64,000 bases of DNA, from the NCBI RefSeq assembly GCF_019426345.1, contig NZ_JAHLLW010000004.1, positions 62,001 through 126,000 of the forward strand. The letters are read 5' to 3'. A program made the position numbers and the translations under genes. Positions within the stretch are counted from its first letter, which is position 1, and every line of letters begins with the position of its first letter. This stretch comes from Marinomonas lutimaris. Its GTDB lineage: Bacteria; Pseudomonadota; Gammaproteobacteria; Pseudomonadales; Marinomonadaceae. Of the stretch, positions 47,783 through 56,433 are shown piece after piece. Below the pieces are notes generated by a model. The model made no database searches. It was not told the DNA's origin and saw only the letters and a list, made by a program, of their open reading frames with translations.

Positions 47783-49618
47783 TCAGGTTTGTTGATTGAT
47801 TATCCCACCACTTCGAACCTTGTTAATCACTGACTCTAAATCTTCAAACAAAAAAGGTTTACTGATAAAAGTATTCATACCTGACTCAAGGCATTTTCGT
47901 TTAATATCTTCTTCTACATGAGCCGTCAGTGCAACGATTGGCACTTGATTTAAACCTTTGTCTTTCTCAATTTTTCGGATAGCGATGGCAGCTGAAAAAC
48001 CATCCATTTCTGGCATATTACAATCCATAAAAATCACATCGTAGCGCTGTGAGCTATTGAATCTATCCAGAGCGATTAAGCCATTCTCAGCCAAATCAAC
48101 AGAACAGCCTAACTTTAAGAAGAATTGCTCGCAGATCATTTGATTTACTTTATTATCTTCTACCAACAAGACATGTAAATCAGGTTGGACCTTAGGACTT
48201 AGGCTAGACCTTTCCGGCAACTTAGTTGATTCCTTAGGGCTCACTTCAAAAGCACGAGCAAACGGAAGAGCAACGGTAAACTGACTCCCAGTGCCAACGT
48301 CACTTTCAATCGAGATAGTCCCTCCCATGAGATCAACTAAACGCTTAGTAATACTTAGCCCAAGCCCAGTCCCTCGAATGTTAGGGTGAAACTGACTGAC
48401 TTGATAAAACTGCTCAAAAATCTGTTGCTGATCCTCAGGCGCAATACCAATGCCAGTATCTCGAATAGTAAAAGACATCAGTACGGGATCCATGCCATCT
48501 TTTTTAGGGCAAGATACTTCTACAGAGATTTGGCCTTCTTCCGTAAATTTAAAGGCATTTCCGATCAGGTTATATAAAATCTGATGAAGTCGGTAAGGGT
48601 CACCTTGCACTAACTCTGGAATATCACTGGTAGAGCAAGTTAGCTTTATGGGCTTTTTCTCAAACTGAGGGGCAAGCAATAACATCACTTCATTGACGAC
48701 ATTACGTGGGCTGAATGCGATTTTTTCTAACTCCAACTGCTCTGCGTTAATCTTAGAGTAATCTAGAATATTATTAATTATATGCATCAAGGTTCGGCCA
48801 GCATTATTGATTACTGTCACTTGCTGCTGCTGCTTTTCGTTGAGATCTCCCATTGCCAGTAATTGAGCCATACCAAGCACTCCATTCATTGGCGTTCGTA
48901 TTTCATGTGTCATCGCGGATAAAAAATCGGCTTTAGCTTGCCCTGCCAATTCGGCGGCTATTTTTGCTTTCTCTAGTTCCTCAGCTTGCTCTGAAAGCTT
49001 TAAATTATCATTAAGTGCCTGCCAATAAGCGCGATTCTGTTGTTTTCCTGTGACTAAGATAAACAGGCCATAACCAAGAATTAAGCCAACAACAATCAAG
49101 TTTCCTGGCTCATTGAGAAAAAAGCCAGCAGCCAAGGCAAAAGGCCAACAAATCAGCAACCAGTAACTGCGCATTGTTTTATAAGAAGGTGCCAATACAG
49201 TAATACCACCAATACTGATGCCTGCCGCAGCCATCATATTAATAGTCACTGCCAAGTCGACAATCGGATTAACGTAAAAAAGCCAAGCAGAACCACTTAC
49301 CCACACAATTGCAGAAGAATTGTAAATAAAAGCATAACGGGAGAAATAGGACGGGTAGTCAATTTCGTGTGAGGAAAACACTTTGAAAAATAAAAACAAA
49401 CGATAAAGCTGAAGCAGTAAAAAACAACCAGAGAAAAAGCCAATAATAACTAGGTGTTCACGAGCCGTTGCTGAACTAAAAACAGCCGCCCAAAATGCAA
49501 GTAGATAGAAGATTCCGCCATACCTAGAACGTTTAGCTAAATCTTTTAAGCTAATGTCATTGACTTGCTTATCACCCAGCGCATAACGTGAATTATTCAA
49601 TAAGGCTCTCAGATTCAA
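47783..49618 (-). CDS. Hybrid sensor histidine kinase with receiver domain
   Basis: 611 residues: six hydrophobic helices in residues 35-190 forming a membrane sensor, a short coiled coil (205-228), HisKA with His238 (FLSAMTHEIRTPMN), HATPase (NLIGNAFKFT, RDTGIGIAP, GTGLGLSITKRL), and a C-terminal receiver with Asp532 (IFMDCNMPEMDG). Unlike BarA in this window it has no HAMP, no second receiver and no HPt, so phosphorelay must go through a separate HPt protein. It has no adjacent response regulator. Confidence 0.92.
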   Translation of the reverse strand: MNLRALLNNSRYALGDKQVNDISLKDLAKRSRYGGIFYLLAFWAAVFSSATAREHLVIIGFFSGCFLLLQLYRLFLFFKVFSSHEIDYPSYFSRYAFIYNSSAIVWVSGSAWLFYVNPIVDLAVTINMMAAAGISIGGITVLAPSYKTMRSYWLLICWPFALAAGFFLNEPGNLIVVGLILGYGLFILVTGKQQNRAYWQALNDNLKLSEQAEELEKAKIAAELAGQAKADFLSAMTHEIRTPMNGVLGMAQLLAMGDLNEKQQQQVTVINNAGRTLMHIINNILDYSKINAEQLELEKIAFSPRNVVNEVMLLLAPQFEKKPIKLTCSTSDIPELVQGDPYRLHQILYNLIGNAFKFTEEGQISVEVSCPKKDGMDPVLMSFTIRDTGIGIAPEDQQQIFEQFYQVSQFHPNIRGTGLGLSITKRLVDLMGGTISIESDVGTGSQFTVALPFARAFEVSPKESTKLPERSSLSPKVQPDLHVLLVEDNKVNQMICEQFFLKLGCSVDLAENGLIALDRFNSSQRYDVIFMDCNMPEMDGFSAAIAIRKIEKDKGLNQVPIVALTAHVEEDIKRKCLESGMNTFISKPFLFEDLESVINKVRSGGIINQQT

Positions 49619-49730
49619 TGGTCGTTAAAAATTTTAAATACTTCAGCAAAGAAATACAGATTGATTAGATAGTAGAACATTTCGATTATATTGAAAACCG
49701 ACTAGTAGCGCCTTAATAAGCGCTTTACGA

Positions 49731-49766
49731 AAAAAGGCCAGCAGGGGGAAAACTGCTGGCCTTTGT
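49731..49766 (-). terminator. Rho-independent terminator of aceA
   Basis: AAAGGCCAGCAG / CTGCTGGCCTTT, 12-bp stem, followed on the - strand by TTTTTT. It lies 23 nt past the aceA stop and closes the glcB-aceA unit. Confidence 0.95.
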
Positions 49767-49788
49767 TATCAATACACTCTGATTTCAA

Positions 49789-51390
49789 TCAGACTGCAAA
49801 TTGATTCATGGTGTTATCTTTGCCAGACGCTTTCAGCGCCTGCTCACCAGAGAAGTACTCTTTATGATCATCACCAATGTTTGAACCGGACATATATTGG
49901 TGTTTCACGCAGGCCAAACCTTGGCGAATTTCTTTACGCTGTACTTCTCTTACGTAACCCAACATGCCAAGTTCACCGAAGTAGTCTTTCGCTAAATTGT
50001 CCGTAGACAAGGCGGCCGTATGGTATGTCGGCAAGGTAATCAAATGATGGAAAATCCCTGCTTGTGCCGCTGCATCTTTTTGGAAGCTACGAATACGCTC
50101 ATCTGCTTCGTCTGCCAACACACTACCATCGTAATCTTGAGACATTAGTTTCTCGCGTTGGTATTCGCTAACGTCTTTACCTTCAGCCAACCAAGCATCA
50201 AACACTTGCTGACGGAAGTTCAATGTCCAGTTAAAAGACGGGCTGTTGTTGTAAACCAATTTCGCGTTTGGTATGACGTCACGAATACGATTCACAATGG
50301 CAGAAATTTGACCGATGTGTGGTTTTTCAGTTTCGATCCACAATAGATCCGCGCCATTTTGCAAAGACGTAATACAATCCAATACCACACGATCTTCACC
50401 TGTATTGGGTTTAAAGCGCACCAAACCATTGGCTAAACGAGTTGGCTTAATCAAACGCTCCCCCATTTTGATCGCCATATCGCCAGACTTCATTTGCGCA
50501 AGTGACGTTACTTCTTCGCCATCAATAAACGCATTGTATTGTTCCGCCAAGTCGCCAGCCGTTTGTGATACTGGGATCTTTTGCGTTAAACCCGCGCCCA
50601 AAGAGTCAGTACGAGCTACGATCACGCCATTGTCCACGCCCAACTCCAAGAAGGCATAACGCACCGCGTTAATTTTCGCTAAGAAGTCTTCATGCGGCAC
50701 GGTTACCTTGCCATCTTGGTGACCACATTGTTTAGCATCTGATACCTGGTTTTCAATTTGAATACAGCAAGCCCCCGCTTCGATCATTTTTTTCGCTAGC
50801 AAGTAGGTTGCTTCTTCGTTACCGAAGCCCGCGTCAATATCGGCAATAATCGGCACAACGTGGGTTTCAAAGTTATCCACTTTTTGCTGTGCCGCTTGCT
50901 CACGCACTTGATCTCCAGCGGCTCTCGCTTCATCCATTTCTTTGAAAAGATGCTGTAACTCACGGGCATCCGCTTGTTTTAAGAAGGTATAAAGCTCCTC
51001 TATCAAAGCTGGCACGGAGGTTTTCTCATGCATAGACTGGTCTGGTAATGGACCAAATTCAGAACGCATGGCCGCAACCATCCAGCCTGACAAGTACAAG
51101 TAGCGGCTGCGCGTGGTGCCAAAATGCTTCTTAATAGAAATCATTTTTTGTTGGCCTATAAAGCCGTGCCAGCAACCTAAAGACTGAGTGTAGTTCGCTG
51201 GGTCTTTGTCGTAGCTCGCCATGTCTTCGCGCATGATCTTAGCTGTGTATTTGGCGATGTCTAACCCTGTATTGAAACGGTTTTGCAATTGCATTCTAAC
51301 CACAGATTCTGGGTTCATCGCGGCCCAAGTTGGACCTTGTGAATGAATCGTTTGGCTAGCTTGTTGCGTTTTATTTTTGTAAGTATGCAT
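49789..51390 (-). CDS. aceA: Isocitrate lyase AceA (long Pseudomonas-type)
   Basis: Splits isocitrate into glyoxylate and succinate, the first glyoxylate-shunt step. It is 533 residues, like the about 530-residue class found in Pseudomonas and marine gammaproteobacteria, and longer than the 434-residue E. coli enzyme. The catalytic cysteine is in AKQCGHQDGK, where the common class has KKCGH. Other family parts: PIIADIDAGFGNEEATYLLAKKMIEAG and NNSPSFNW. It begins 61 nt after glcB on the same strand and is probably cotranscribed. Confidence 0.95.
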   Translation of the reverse strand: MHTYKNKTQQASQTIHSQGPTWAAMNPESVVRMQLQNRFNTGLDIAKYTAKIMREDMASYDKDPANYTQSLGCWHGFIGQQKMISIKKHFGTTRSRYLYLSGWMVAAMRSEFGPLPDQSMHEKTSVPALIEELYTFLKQADARELQHLFKEMDEARAAGDQVREQAAQQKVDNFETHVVPIIADIDAGFGNEEATYLLAKKMIEAGACCIQIENQVSDAKQCGHQDGKVTVPHEDFLAKINAVRYAFLELGVDNGVIVARTDSLGAGLTQKIPVSQTAGDLAEQYNAFIDGEEVTSLAQMKSGDMAIKMGERLIKPTRLANGLVRFKPNTGEDRVVLDCITSLQNGADLLWIETEKPHIGQISAIVNRIRDVIPNAKLVYNNSPSFNWTLNFRQQVFDAWLAEGKDVSEYQREKLMSQDYDGSVLADEADERIRSFQKDAAAQAGIFHHLITLPTYHTAALSTDNLAKDYFGELGMLGYVREVQRKEIRQGLACVKHQYMSGSNIGDDHKEYFSGEQALKASGKDNTMNQFAV

Positions 51391-51450
51391 GGTATTTCTC
51401 GCTCTTTAGGTTGTTTAAATGGGTACAAACTCTTAACAATTAATTCGTTT

Positions 51451-53622
51451 TCAATGCGTATCCTTCACCTGTATTCGGTAGGCATGTAACAAGGGCTCTG
51501 TATAACCGTTAGGTTGAATGGCACCTTTGAAGATCAAATCCTGCGCGGCTTTGAAAGCGACGCTATTGGCATTATTCGCCATCGGACGATATCCCTCGGT
51601 GGCTTTATTTTGTTCATCTACCACCAATGCCATGCGTTGCATCACCTCATCAATTTGTTCTTTGCTACAGATTCCATGCAGTAACCAATTAGCCAAGTGC
51701 TGACTGGAAATTCGCAAAGTGGCACGGTCTTCCATCAAGCCCACATTGTTAATATCAGGAACTTTTGAACAACCAACGCCCGCTTCTACCCAGCGCACCA
51801 CATAACCGAGTAACCCTTGAACATTGTTTTCGATTTCATGTTCAATCACTTGCTGCGACAAAGTAAGGTTGCTTGGAATCGTTGGGATAGTTAATAAATC
51901 CGTTAGATTCGCTTTTGGGCGATGTTTAATACGCTCCTGCACTTCAAACACATTCACTTGGTGATAGTGCAAAGCATGCAGTGTGGCCGCTGTTGGTGAT
52001 GGCACCCAAGCCGTATTTGCGCCAGCTTTTGGGTGGGCAATTTTGGCTGCCATCATGGCCGCCATTTCATCCGGCATCGCCCACATTCCCTTGCCGATTT
52101 GTGCTTTGCCTGGCAAACCACATTGCAATCCAATGTCTACATTGCGATTTTCATAAGCCTGAATCCAAGGCTGGTTTTTAATCTGATCTTTTGGCAAGAA
52201 AGCACCCGCTTGCATACTGGTGTGAATTTCATCACCAGTCCGATCCAGAAACCCCGTATTGATGAAGAAGACTCTTGATTGCGCCTGACGAATACACTCT
52301 TTCAGGTTCAAGGTCGTGCGACGTTCTTCGTCCATAATGCCGATCTTGATGGTGTTTTCTGGCAAGCTAAGCATCTGCTCTACTCGACCAAACAACTCAC
52401 AGCTAAACGCCACTTCTTCTGGTCCGTGCATCTTTGGTTTGACGATATAAATGCTACCAGTACGGCTATTGCGCATGCCTTGAGTACGCTGTAAATCCAG
52501 CGCACCAATCAAGCTTGTTACTACCGCATCAATGATGCCTTCCGGTACAAAGTTACCTAGCTCGTCTTGCATCAAGTCACATTCCATCAAGTGACCCACG
52601 TTGCGTACCAACAATAATGAACGCCCATGTAGACGGTATTCCTGATTGTCTAAGTCCGTAAAAATACGGTCTGGGTTCATGCGGCGCGTTTGCATTTGCC
52701 CGTCTTTTTCGAAGCTGGCTTCCAGCGTGCCTTGCATCAGTCCTAACCAGTTGCGGTACACTTCAATTTTGTCTTCCGCATCCACCGCTGCCACAGAGTC
52801 TTCACAATCAATAATGGTGCTTAATGCCGACTCAATTAGAATGTCATTGATATTGGCTGGGTCTTTCGCACCGTTTTTACCGTTACGATCAAACTGGATT
52901 TCTACGTGCAGTCCATTGTTTTTCAGTAAAATGGCTTCTGGTTCACTGCGTTGGCCATTTACCGCCACCAGCTGACAAGGCTGCTTCAAACCGGTTTGAT
53001 GACCATCTTGGAAAAAGGCCAACAAATGGTGGTAATAAACAACATAGCTGACCACGTCTTTATGGGAACCAGACTCCAGCGGAAACACTTCGTCCAAAAA
53101 GTCTTTGGCTTTGGCAATCACCGCTTCGCCACGAGCTGGGTTGTAGCCTTTGCTTGTCTCAAGACCCTGTGTTTTCGCGATGACATCCGTACCGTAAAAA
53201 GCATCATACAAACTGCCCCAACGCGCATTGGCGGCATTCAACGCAAAGCGTGCGTTCTTTACTGGCACAACCAATTGAGGTCCAGCCAAGTGAGCGATTT
53301 CTTCATCGACATTCGCCGTAGTGATAGTGAAATCTTCGCCCTCTTTGACCAAGTAACCAATCTCACGCAGGAAGGCTTCATAGGCATTTATGTCCATGGC
53401 TTGGCCTTTTCGAGCTATATGCCATTGGTCAATTTGTTGTTGCATATGGTCACGAGTTGCCAATAGTTGGCGGTTAATCGGTGACAGATCAGCAATCAGC
53501 TGTTCAAGATCGCGCCAGAATTTTGTCGGTTCGATAGCGTGAAGTGGCAGCACTTCTTCATTGATGAAGTGGCAAAACCCTGGATGAATCACACTGTTAT
53601 TTTTAGCTTGGGGCATATTCAT
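51451..53622 (-). CDS. glcB: Malate synthase G GlcB
   Basis: Condenses glyoxylate with acetyl-CoA to malate, the second glyoxylate-shunt step. The start is ATG 53622 (MNMPQAKNN), 7-8 nt after AAGGAA; an ATG seven codons upstream would place this ribosome site inside the coding region. The product is 723 residues, the length of malate synthase G. Family features include the active-site region [33 protein letters not shown], and [18 protein letters not shown]. Transcribed before aceA and divergent from the XRE regulator. Confidence 0.96.
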   Translation of the reverse strand: MNMPQAKNNSVIHPGFCHFINEEVLPLHAIEPTKFWRDLEQLIADLSPINRQLLATRDHMQQQIDQWHIARKGQAMDINAYEAFLREIGYLVKEGEDFTITTANVDEEIAHLAGPQLVVPVKNARFALNAANARWGSLYDAFYGTDVIAKTQGLETSKGYNPARGEAVIAKAKDFLDEVFPLESGSHKDVVSYVVYYHHLLAFFQDGHQTGLKQPCQLVAVNGQRSEPEAILLKNNGLHVEIQFDRNGKNGAKDPANINDILIESALSTIIDCEDSVAAVDAEDKIEVYRNWLGLMQGTLEASFEKDGQMQTRRMNPDRIFTDLDNQEYRLHGRSLLLVRNVGHLMECDLMQDELGNFVPEGIIDAVVTSLIGALDLQRTQGMRNSRTGSIYIVKPKMHGPEEVAFSCELFGRVEQMLSLPENTIKIGIMDEERRTTLNLKECIRQAQSRVFFINTGFLDRTGDEIHTSMQAGAFLPKDQIKNQPWIQAYENRNVDIGLQCGLPGKAQIGKGMWAMPDEMAAMMAAKIAHPKAGANTAWVPSPTAATLHALHYHQVNVFEVQERIKHRPKANLTDLLTIPTIPSNLTLSQQVIEHEIENNVQGLLGYVVRWVEAGVGCSKVPDINNVGLMEDRATLRISSQHLANWLLHGICSKEQIDEVMQRMALVVDEQNKATEGYRPMANNANSVAFKAAQDLIFKGAIQPNGYTEPLLHAYRIQVKDTH

Positions 53623-53694
53623 CTCACTTTCCTTCTTTCTCATATCACTCTGATTCTTAGGGTTAGCAATTCGTTTGATCTCTCTTACGATTGC

Positions 53695-53723
53695 TTGATT
53701 TATAGTCTATGCCCTACTAAGAT
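53695..53723 (+). promoter_or_regulatory. Candidate promoter of the XRE regulator gene
   Basis: TTGATT (53695-53700), 17-nt spacer, TAAGAT (53718-53723), four matches of six in each box. It predicts a start of transcription near 53730, just before the palindrome at 53742. Confidence 0.45.
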
Positions 53724-53741
53724 AAAATTTCACAATAAGAA

Positions 53742-53754
53742 TTACACAGTGTAA
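53742..53754. promoter_or_regulatory. Candidate operator between glcB and its regulator
   Basis: TTACAC-A-GTGTAA, a perfect 6-bp inverted repeat around one base. It ends 11 nt before the regulator's ATG, where no ribosome site is seen, and 120 bp before glcB. It is well placed for autoregulation or for control of glcB-aceA. Confidence 0.5.
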
Positions 53755-53765
53755 ATTTTACAAAA

Positions 53766-55292
53766 ATGAAAAATAAAAATAGCCTCAATCGCAAAGCCCA
53801 TTTTTTGGGTACTAAGATCCGCAACCTGCGTAAACGCAACCGTTTGACGATGGAAGACCTGTCGGCGCGATGCATAAAAGTCGACGCAGAATCGGCCCCA
53901 TCAGTGTCTTATTTATCCATGATAGAAAGGGGGAAACGCATCCCCAGTGAAGACGTATTGGAAGTCATCGCCAGCGTTTTTCAAAAAGATGTCGAATGGT
54001 TTTTAGACGATATTCCGGAAGAAGAAGCCATCACTCCAACGAAAGGATCTGGTGGTGGCATTAATGGTATGGCGTTAGAGCCAAACTTTTTGTTCTCCAA
54101 AGAAATACTACAAATCGCCATTCCGGAAATGCTTTCGCAAACGGGTACCAGCGGTCGTCAATTTGCGCATTTGTTGATTCGCGCCCACCAAGAGCATCAT
54201 CAAAATCATTTCCCTGATTTAGAACGCGCGGCTGAAGAAGTGGGACTCAAGCGCTTGCCATTGAGCCTTGATGAGATTGTCGCCATCACCAAGCAAATGG
54301 GTTTGCAGATCAAGTGGTTTAGAAAAACACCCTTAGCGGTGTTACAAGAAATGGGCATTAGTGAAAGCCATGTGGTGACATCTTTCTTTGATCCACCAAG
54401 TACGATTTACATCAACCAAATCATGAAAGCCCAGCCACAAAGGTTAAAATACAATCTTGCTGTGCATATTGGTCACACGGTTTTACACGATAAAGACGGA
54501 ATGAAAAACGTCTTGGTCACAGGGCGAAATGAGATATCACCCTTACAAGCGCAGAATGCGAAAATACAATCATCAGGTATGGATGCTCAGGATATTTTGT
54601 ACGCTTGGCGAGACTTCGAATGCAGCTTCTTTGCTGGGGCTTTGCTTTGTCCAAAAGTACCGTTTCGACAAATGCTGGATCGTAATGGCTACGAAATTAA
54701 TACTGCACAATTAGCAGGTGTTTCTGAATCCGTCACCATGCGCCGCATGACCGCAGCGTCGCCTTATCCCCATTGGCACTATTTTGATGCTTATGCACCG
54801 GGCAAACTCAAAGCCGTGTATCGAGGTAATGGTATTCCACTACCTTGGGGCAATATGAGCATGGTGGAAGACCCTTGTCAGCACTGGTCTGTATTTCGCA
54901 AAATCAGTGAACCAAGTACTGGCACCTCTGCACAAATATCGATTCTTAATGTCGGTGATGAGCCAAGAATTTACGCGTGTGAATCGGTAAAAGTCCAAGA
55001 CCTCGCTGGCAACAACCACGTACTTTGCTCCGGCATAGACCTGAATCCCGCCATTGATGCCCAAGGCAAAGACGCCCTCTCCATCGCGGCAGATCTACGG
55101 GAAGCTTGCGTCACCAAAGGCGGTTCATCACAGATCCCGAGAAGCATCAAAAAAGACCTCATGAGCGTGGCAAAAATTCTCAATATCAATTGGGTAGAAC
55201 GGGGCATAGACAACGATGCTCGGTTGATTTGCTCCCGCGGCGCCGTCTGCCCAAGGAAACCGAGTTGTTATCAACAATGCGAGGGGCGTTAG
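53766..55292 (+). CDS. XRE-family regulator with DUF3612-type domain, probable glyoxylate-shunt regulator
   Basis: 508 residues. The N-terminus (about 14-80) is a helix-turn-helix of the Cro/CI type: LGTKIRNLRKRNRLTMEDLS ... YLSMIERGKRIPSEDVLE. The rest resembles the large sensor part of short-chain fatty-acid regulators (ScfR/RamB-like, DUF3612): MGLQIKWFR, LAVHIGHTVLHD, FFAGALLCPKVPFRQML, and a cysteine-rich C-terminal end (CSRGAVCPRKPSCYQQC). RamB-type proteins control acetate and glyoxylate genes in actinobacteria; divergence from glcB-aceA supports that role. The last 20 residues hold four cysteines, possibly a metal site. No ribosome site precedes ATG 53766, so translation may be low or leaderless. 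Confidence 0.85.
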   Translation: MKNKNSLNRKAHFLGTKIRNLRKRNRLTMEDLSARCIKVDAESAPSVSYLSMIERGKRIPSEDVLEVIASVFQKDVEWFLDDIPEEEAITPTKGSGGGINGMALEPNFLFSKEILQIAIPEMLSQTGTSGRQFAHLLIRAHQEHHQNHFPDLERAAEEVGLKRLPLSLDEIVAITKQMGLQIKWFRKTPLAVLQEMGISESHVVTSFFDPPSTIYINQIMKAQPQRLKYNLAVHIGHTVLHDKDGMKNVLVTGRNEISPLQAQNAKIQSSGMDAQDILYAWRDFECSFFAGALLCPKVPFRQMLDRNGYEINTAQLAGVSESVTMRRMTAASPYPHWHYFDAYAPGKLKAVYRGNGIPLPWGNMSMVEDPCQHWSVFRKISEPSTGTSAQISILNVGDEPRIYACESVKVQDLAGNNHVLCSGIDLNPAIDAQGKDALSIAADLREACVTKGGSSQIPRSIKKDLMSVAKILNINWVERGIDNDARLICSRGAVCPRKPSCYQQCEGR

Positions 55293-55332
55293 TTAGTTTG
55301 TTTGTTTAAGGAGAGTTGATCAGTGGAAGCCA

Positions 55333-55390
55333 AGCCGTGTGGTGTTTTGCTTGCGTCACTGACGTCGTCAGCGCAAAACACTACACGGCT
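55333..55390. repeat. Large imperfect hairpin after the XRE regulator
   Basis: 18-bp arms AGCCGTGTGGTGTTTTGC (55333-55350) and GCAAAACACTACACGGCT (55373-55390) with one G-T mismatch; the loop contains a second palindrome, CTGACG-T-CGTCAG. It lies 40 nt past the regulator's stop and 70 nt before the TA promoter. A T8 run follows only 14 nt later, so it may be a terminator with an unusual spacing or the edge of an inserted block. Confidence 0.7.
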
Positions 55391-55460
55391 AACTTCTACT
55401 TATGTTTTTTTTATCGTCTCGGTTTTTGGTGATAGTTTGAACTAAAATAAAGATAACGGA

Positions 55461-55488
55461 TTGAAAAGTACGAATAATGACGTATAAT
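55461..55488 (+). promoter_or_regulatory. Strong promoter of the toxin-antitoxin-like module
   Basis: TTGAAA (55461-55466), 16-nt spacer, TATAAT (55483-55488): five of six and six of six matches to sigma-70 consensus. It is the best promoter I noticed in the window. Confidence 0.75.
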
Positions 55489-55511
55489 AAAAAAGTACGA
55501 TTTATTTCGTA
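55469..55511. promoter_or_regulatory. Two TACG-N8-CGTA operators over the TA promoter
   Basis: Operator 1 is TACG-AATAATGA-CGTA at 55469-55484, between the -35 and -10 boxes. Operator 2 is TACG-ATTTATTT-CGTA at 55496-55511, just after the -10 and before the AAGGAG ribosome site, with wider symmetry GTACGA/TCGTAC. The two are 27 bp apart. This is the usual arrangement for autorepression by an antitoxin. Confidence 0.65.
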
Positions 55512-55525
55512 CAGAAGGAGTAGTG

Positions 55526-55831
55526 ATGGGTTTCAAGGATGTGAAATCACAAGTGATAACTTGCTTAGAAAATGGCTCATACGACCATGAAGTGAGAGAA
55601 AAAATTGATGTCAAAAACCTTTTCCAGTGCGGTCAGTTAACCGATGATGAGGTTATTGAGCTGATACGCCATACTCGCGGCAACGAATATGAATCCAGCC
55701 CTCACCATCAAGCACCTACTATTGATGTACATGTATTAAAGCCATTCAAGAATGGTGAACGATGGTATATAAAATTTTACTTTATCGAGCCCGATGCCAT
55801 GTTTATCAGTGTTCACGAAAGCGGAGTGTAA
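55526..55831 (+). CDS. Putative MqsR-like toxin (first gene of the module)
   Basis: 101 residues from ATG 55526, five nt after AAGGAG; GTG 55523 is an alternative. There is no signal peptide or membrane helix. By eye its layout resembles E. coli MqsR: a small helical N-terminus, then beta-rich IDVHVLKPFKNGERWYIKFYF. The MqsR-like Tyr81 in WYIKF lines up, but the catalytic Lys56 and Gln68 of MqsR have no clear equivalent, while His60-His61 and His69 are present. I therefore call it a toxin candidate on gene order, size and partner type, not on proven homology. Toxin-first order is shared with mqsRA and higBA. The partner gene starts 1 nt after its stop. Confidence 0.5.
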   Translation: MGFKDVKSQVITCLENGSYDHEVREKIDVKNLFQCGQLTDDEVIELIRHTRGNEYESSPHHQAPTIDVHVLKPFKNGERWYIKFYFIEPDAMFISVHESGV

Positions 55832-55832
55832 A

Positions 55833-56432
55833 ATGAAGATAGTTAAAGAAGGTGATTCAAGACAGGTCATTTGTCCAGAATGTGGTTTAACACACGCGAC
55901 TTATCAGCTTCGAGATGTCAGTTTTAATGATGATTCAGGCATGGTGAAAAATATCTTGGCGGCGGTGTGTAATCACTGTAATACAGTAGTTAGCCTCCCA
56001 AAACAATCCACCGCGAAAGTGCGTGCCGAGTACAATAAAATCAAAACGCCAATCGATGTGCGTTTGCCTGCTCACTTTTTAGATATTCTAAATATAGCGA
56101 CGCAAAAAATAGACGCCAGCTTGGGAGACAGCTTTAATAAAGCCTTGGTTTTGTACTATCTTCACGCCTTAAGTTCCAATCGATTCTCTCAAAAGGACTT
56201 AGGCTTGCTGTTAACATCCGACCTTGCCAAGGCAAAAGCCTCAAAGCGCTTTTCAGTTAAGCTTAATGAAAAGAGTATTAACGAAATCAAATCCTTAATG
56301 GCATCGCAAAAACTGAAAAATAACACGGAAGTCTTTAAAAGTCTGATACTTAGAATCAATGAGGACATCGTTCAGCCTAAACAGCCTAAACATCTAGCTG
56401 AATTACAAAACTTCGCAGCGGCTTTTGCATGA
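55833..56432 (+). CDS. Zinc-ribbon plus double ribbon-helix-helix antitoxin candidate
   Basis: 199 residues from ATG 55833, preceded by GCGGAG inside the upstream gene. The N-terminal CxxC pair (Cys14, Cys17; CPECG) and a second CxxC (Cys46, Cys49; CNHC) form a YgiT/MqsA-type zinc ribbon. Residues 73-112 read as a strand (IDVRLP) and two helices, and 138-179 again as a strand (RFSVKLN) and two helices; both match the ribbon-helix-helix pattern. One chain would then carry a pseudo-dimer of DNA-binding units, where classical RHH proteins dimerise. MqsA instead has a C-terminal XRE domain. It ends 1 nt before the stop of the convergent ParE gene. Confidence 0.6.
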   Translation: MKIVKEGDSRQVICPECGLTHATYQLRDVSFNDDSGMVKNILAAVCNHCNTVVSLPKQSTAKVRAEYNKIKTPIDVRLPAHFLDILNIATQKIDASLGDSFNKALVLYYLHALSSNRFSQKDLGLLLTSDLAKAKASKRFSVKLNEKSINEIKSLMASQKLKNNTEVFKSLILRINEDIVQPKQPKHLAELQNFAAAFA

Positions 56433-56433
56433 G

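Noticed and set aside
55333-55390. Integron attC site
   Set aside because: The hairpin lacks recognisable GTTRRRY / RYYYAAC core boxes in the right places and no integrase or cassette array is nearby.
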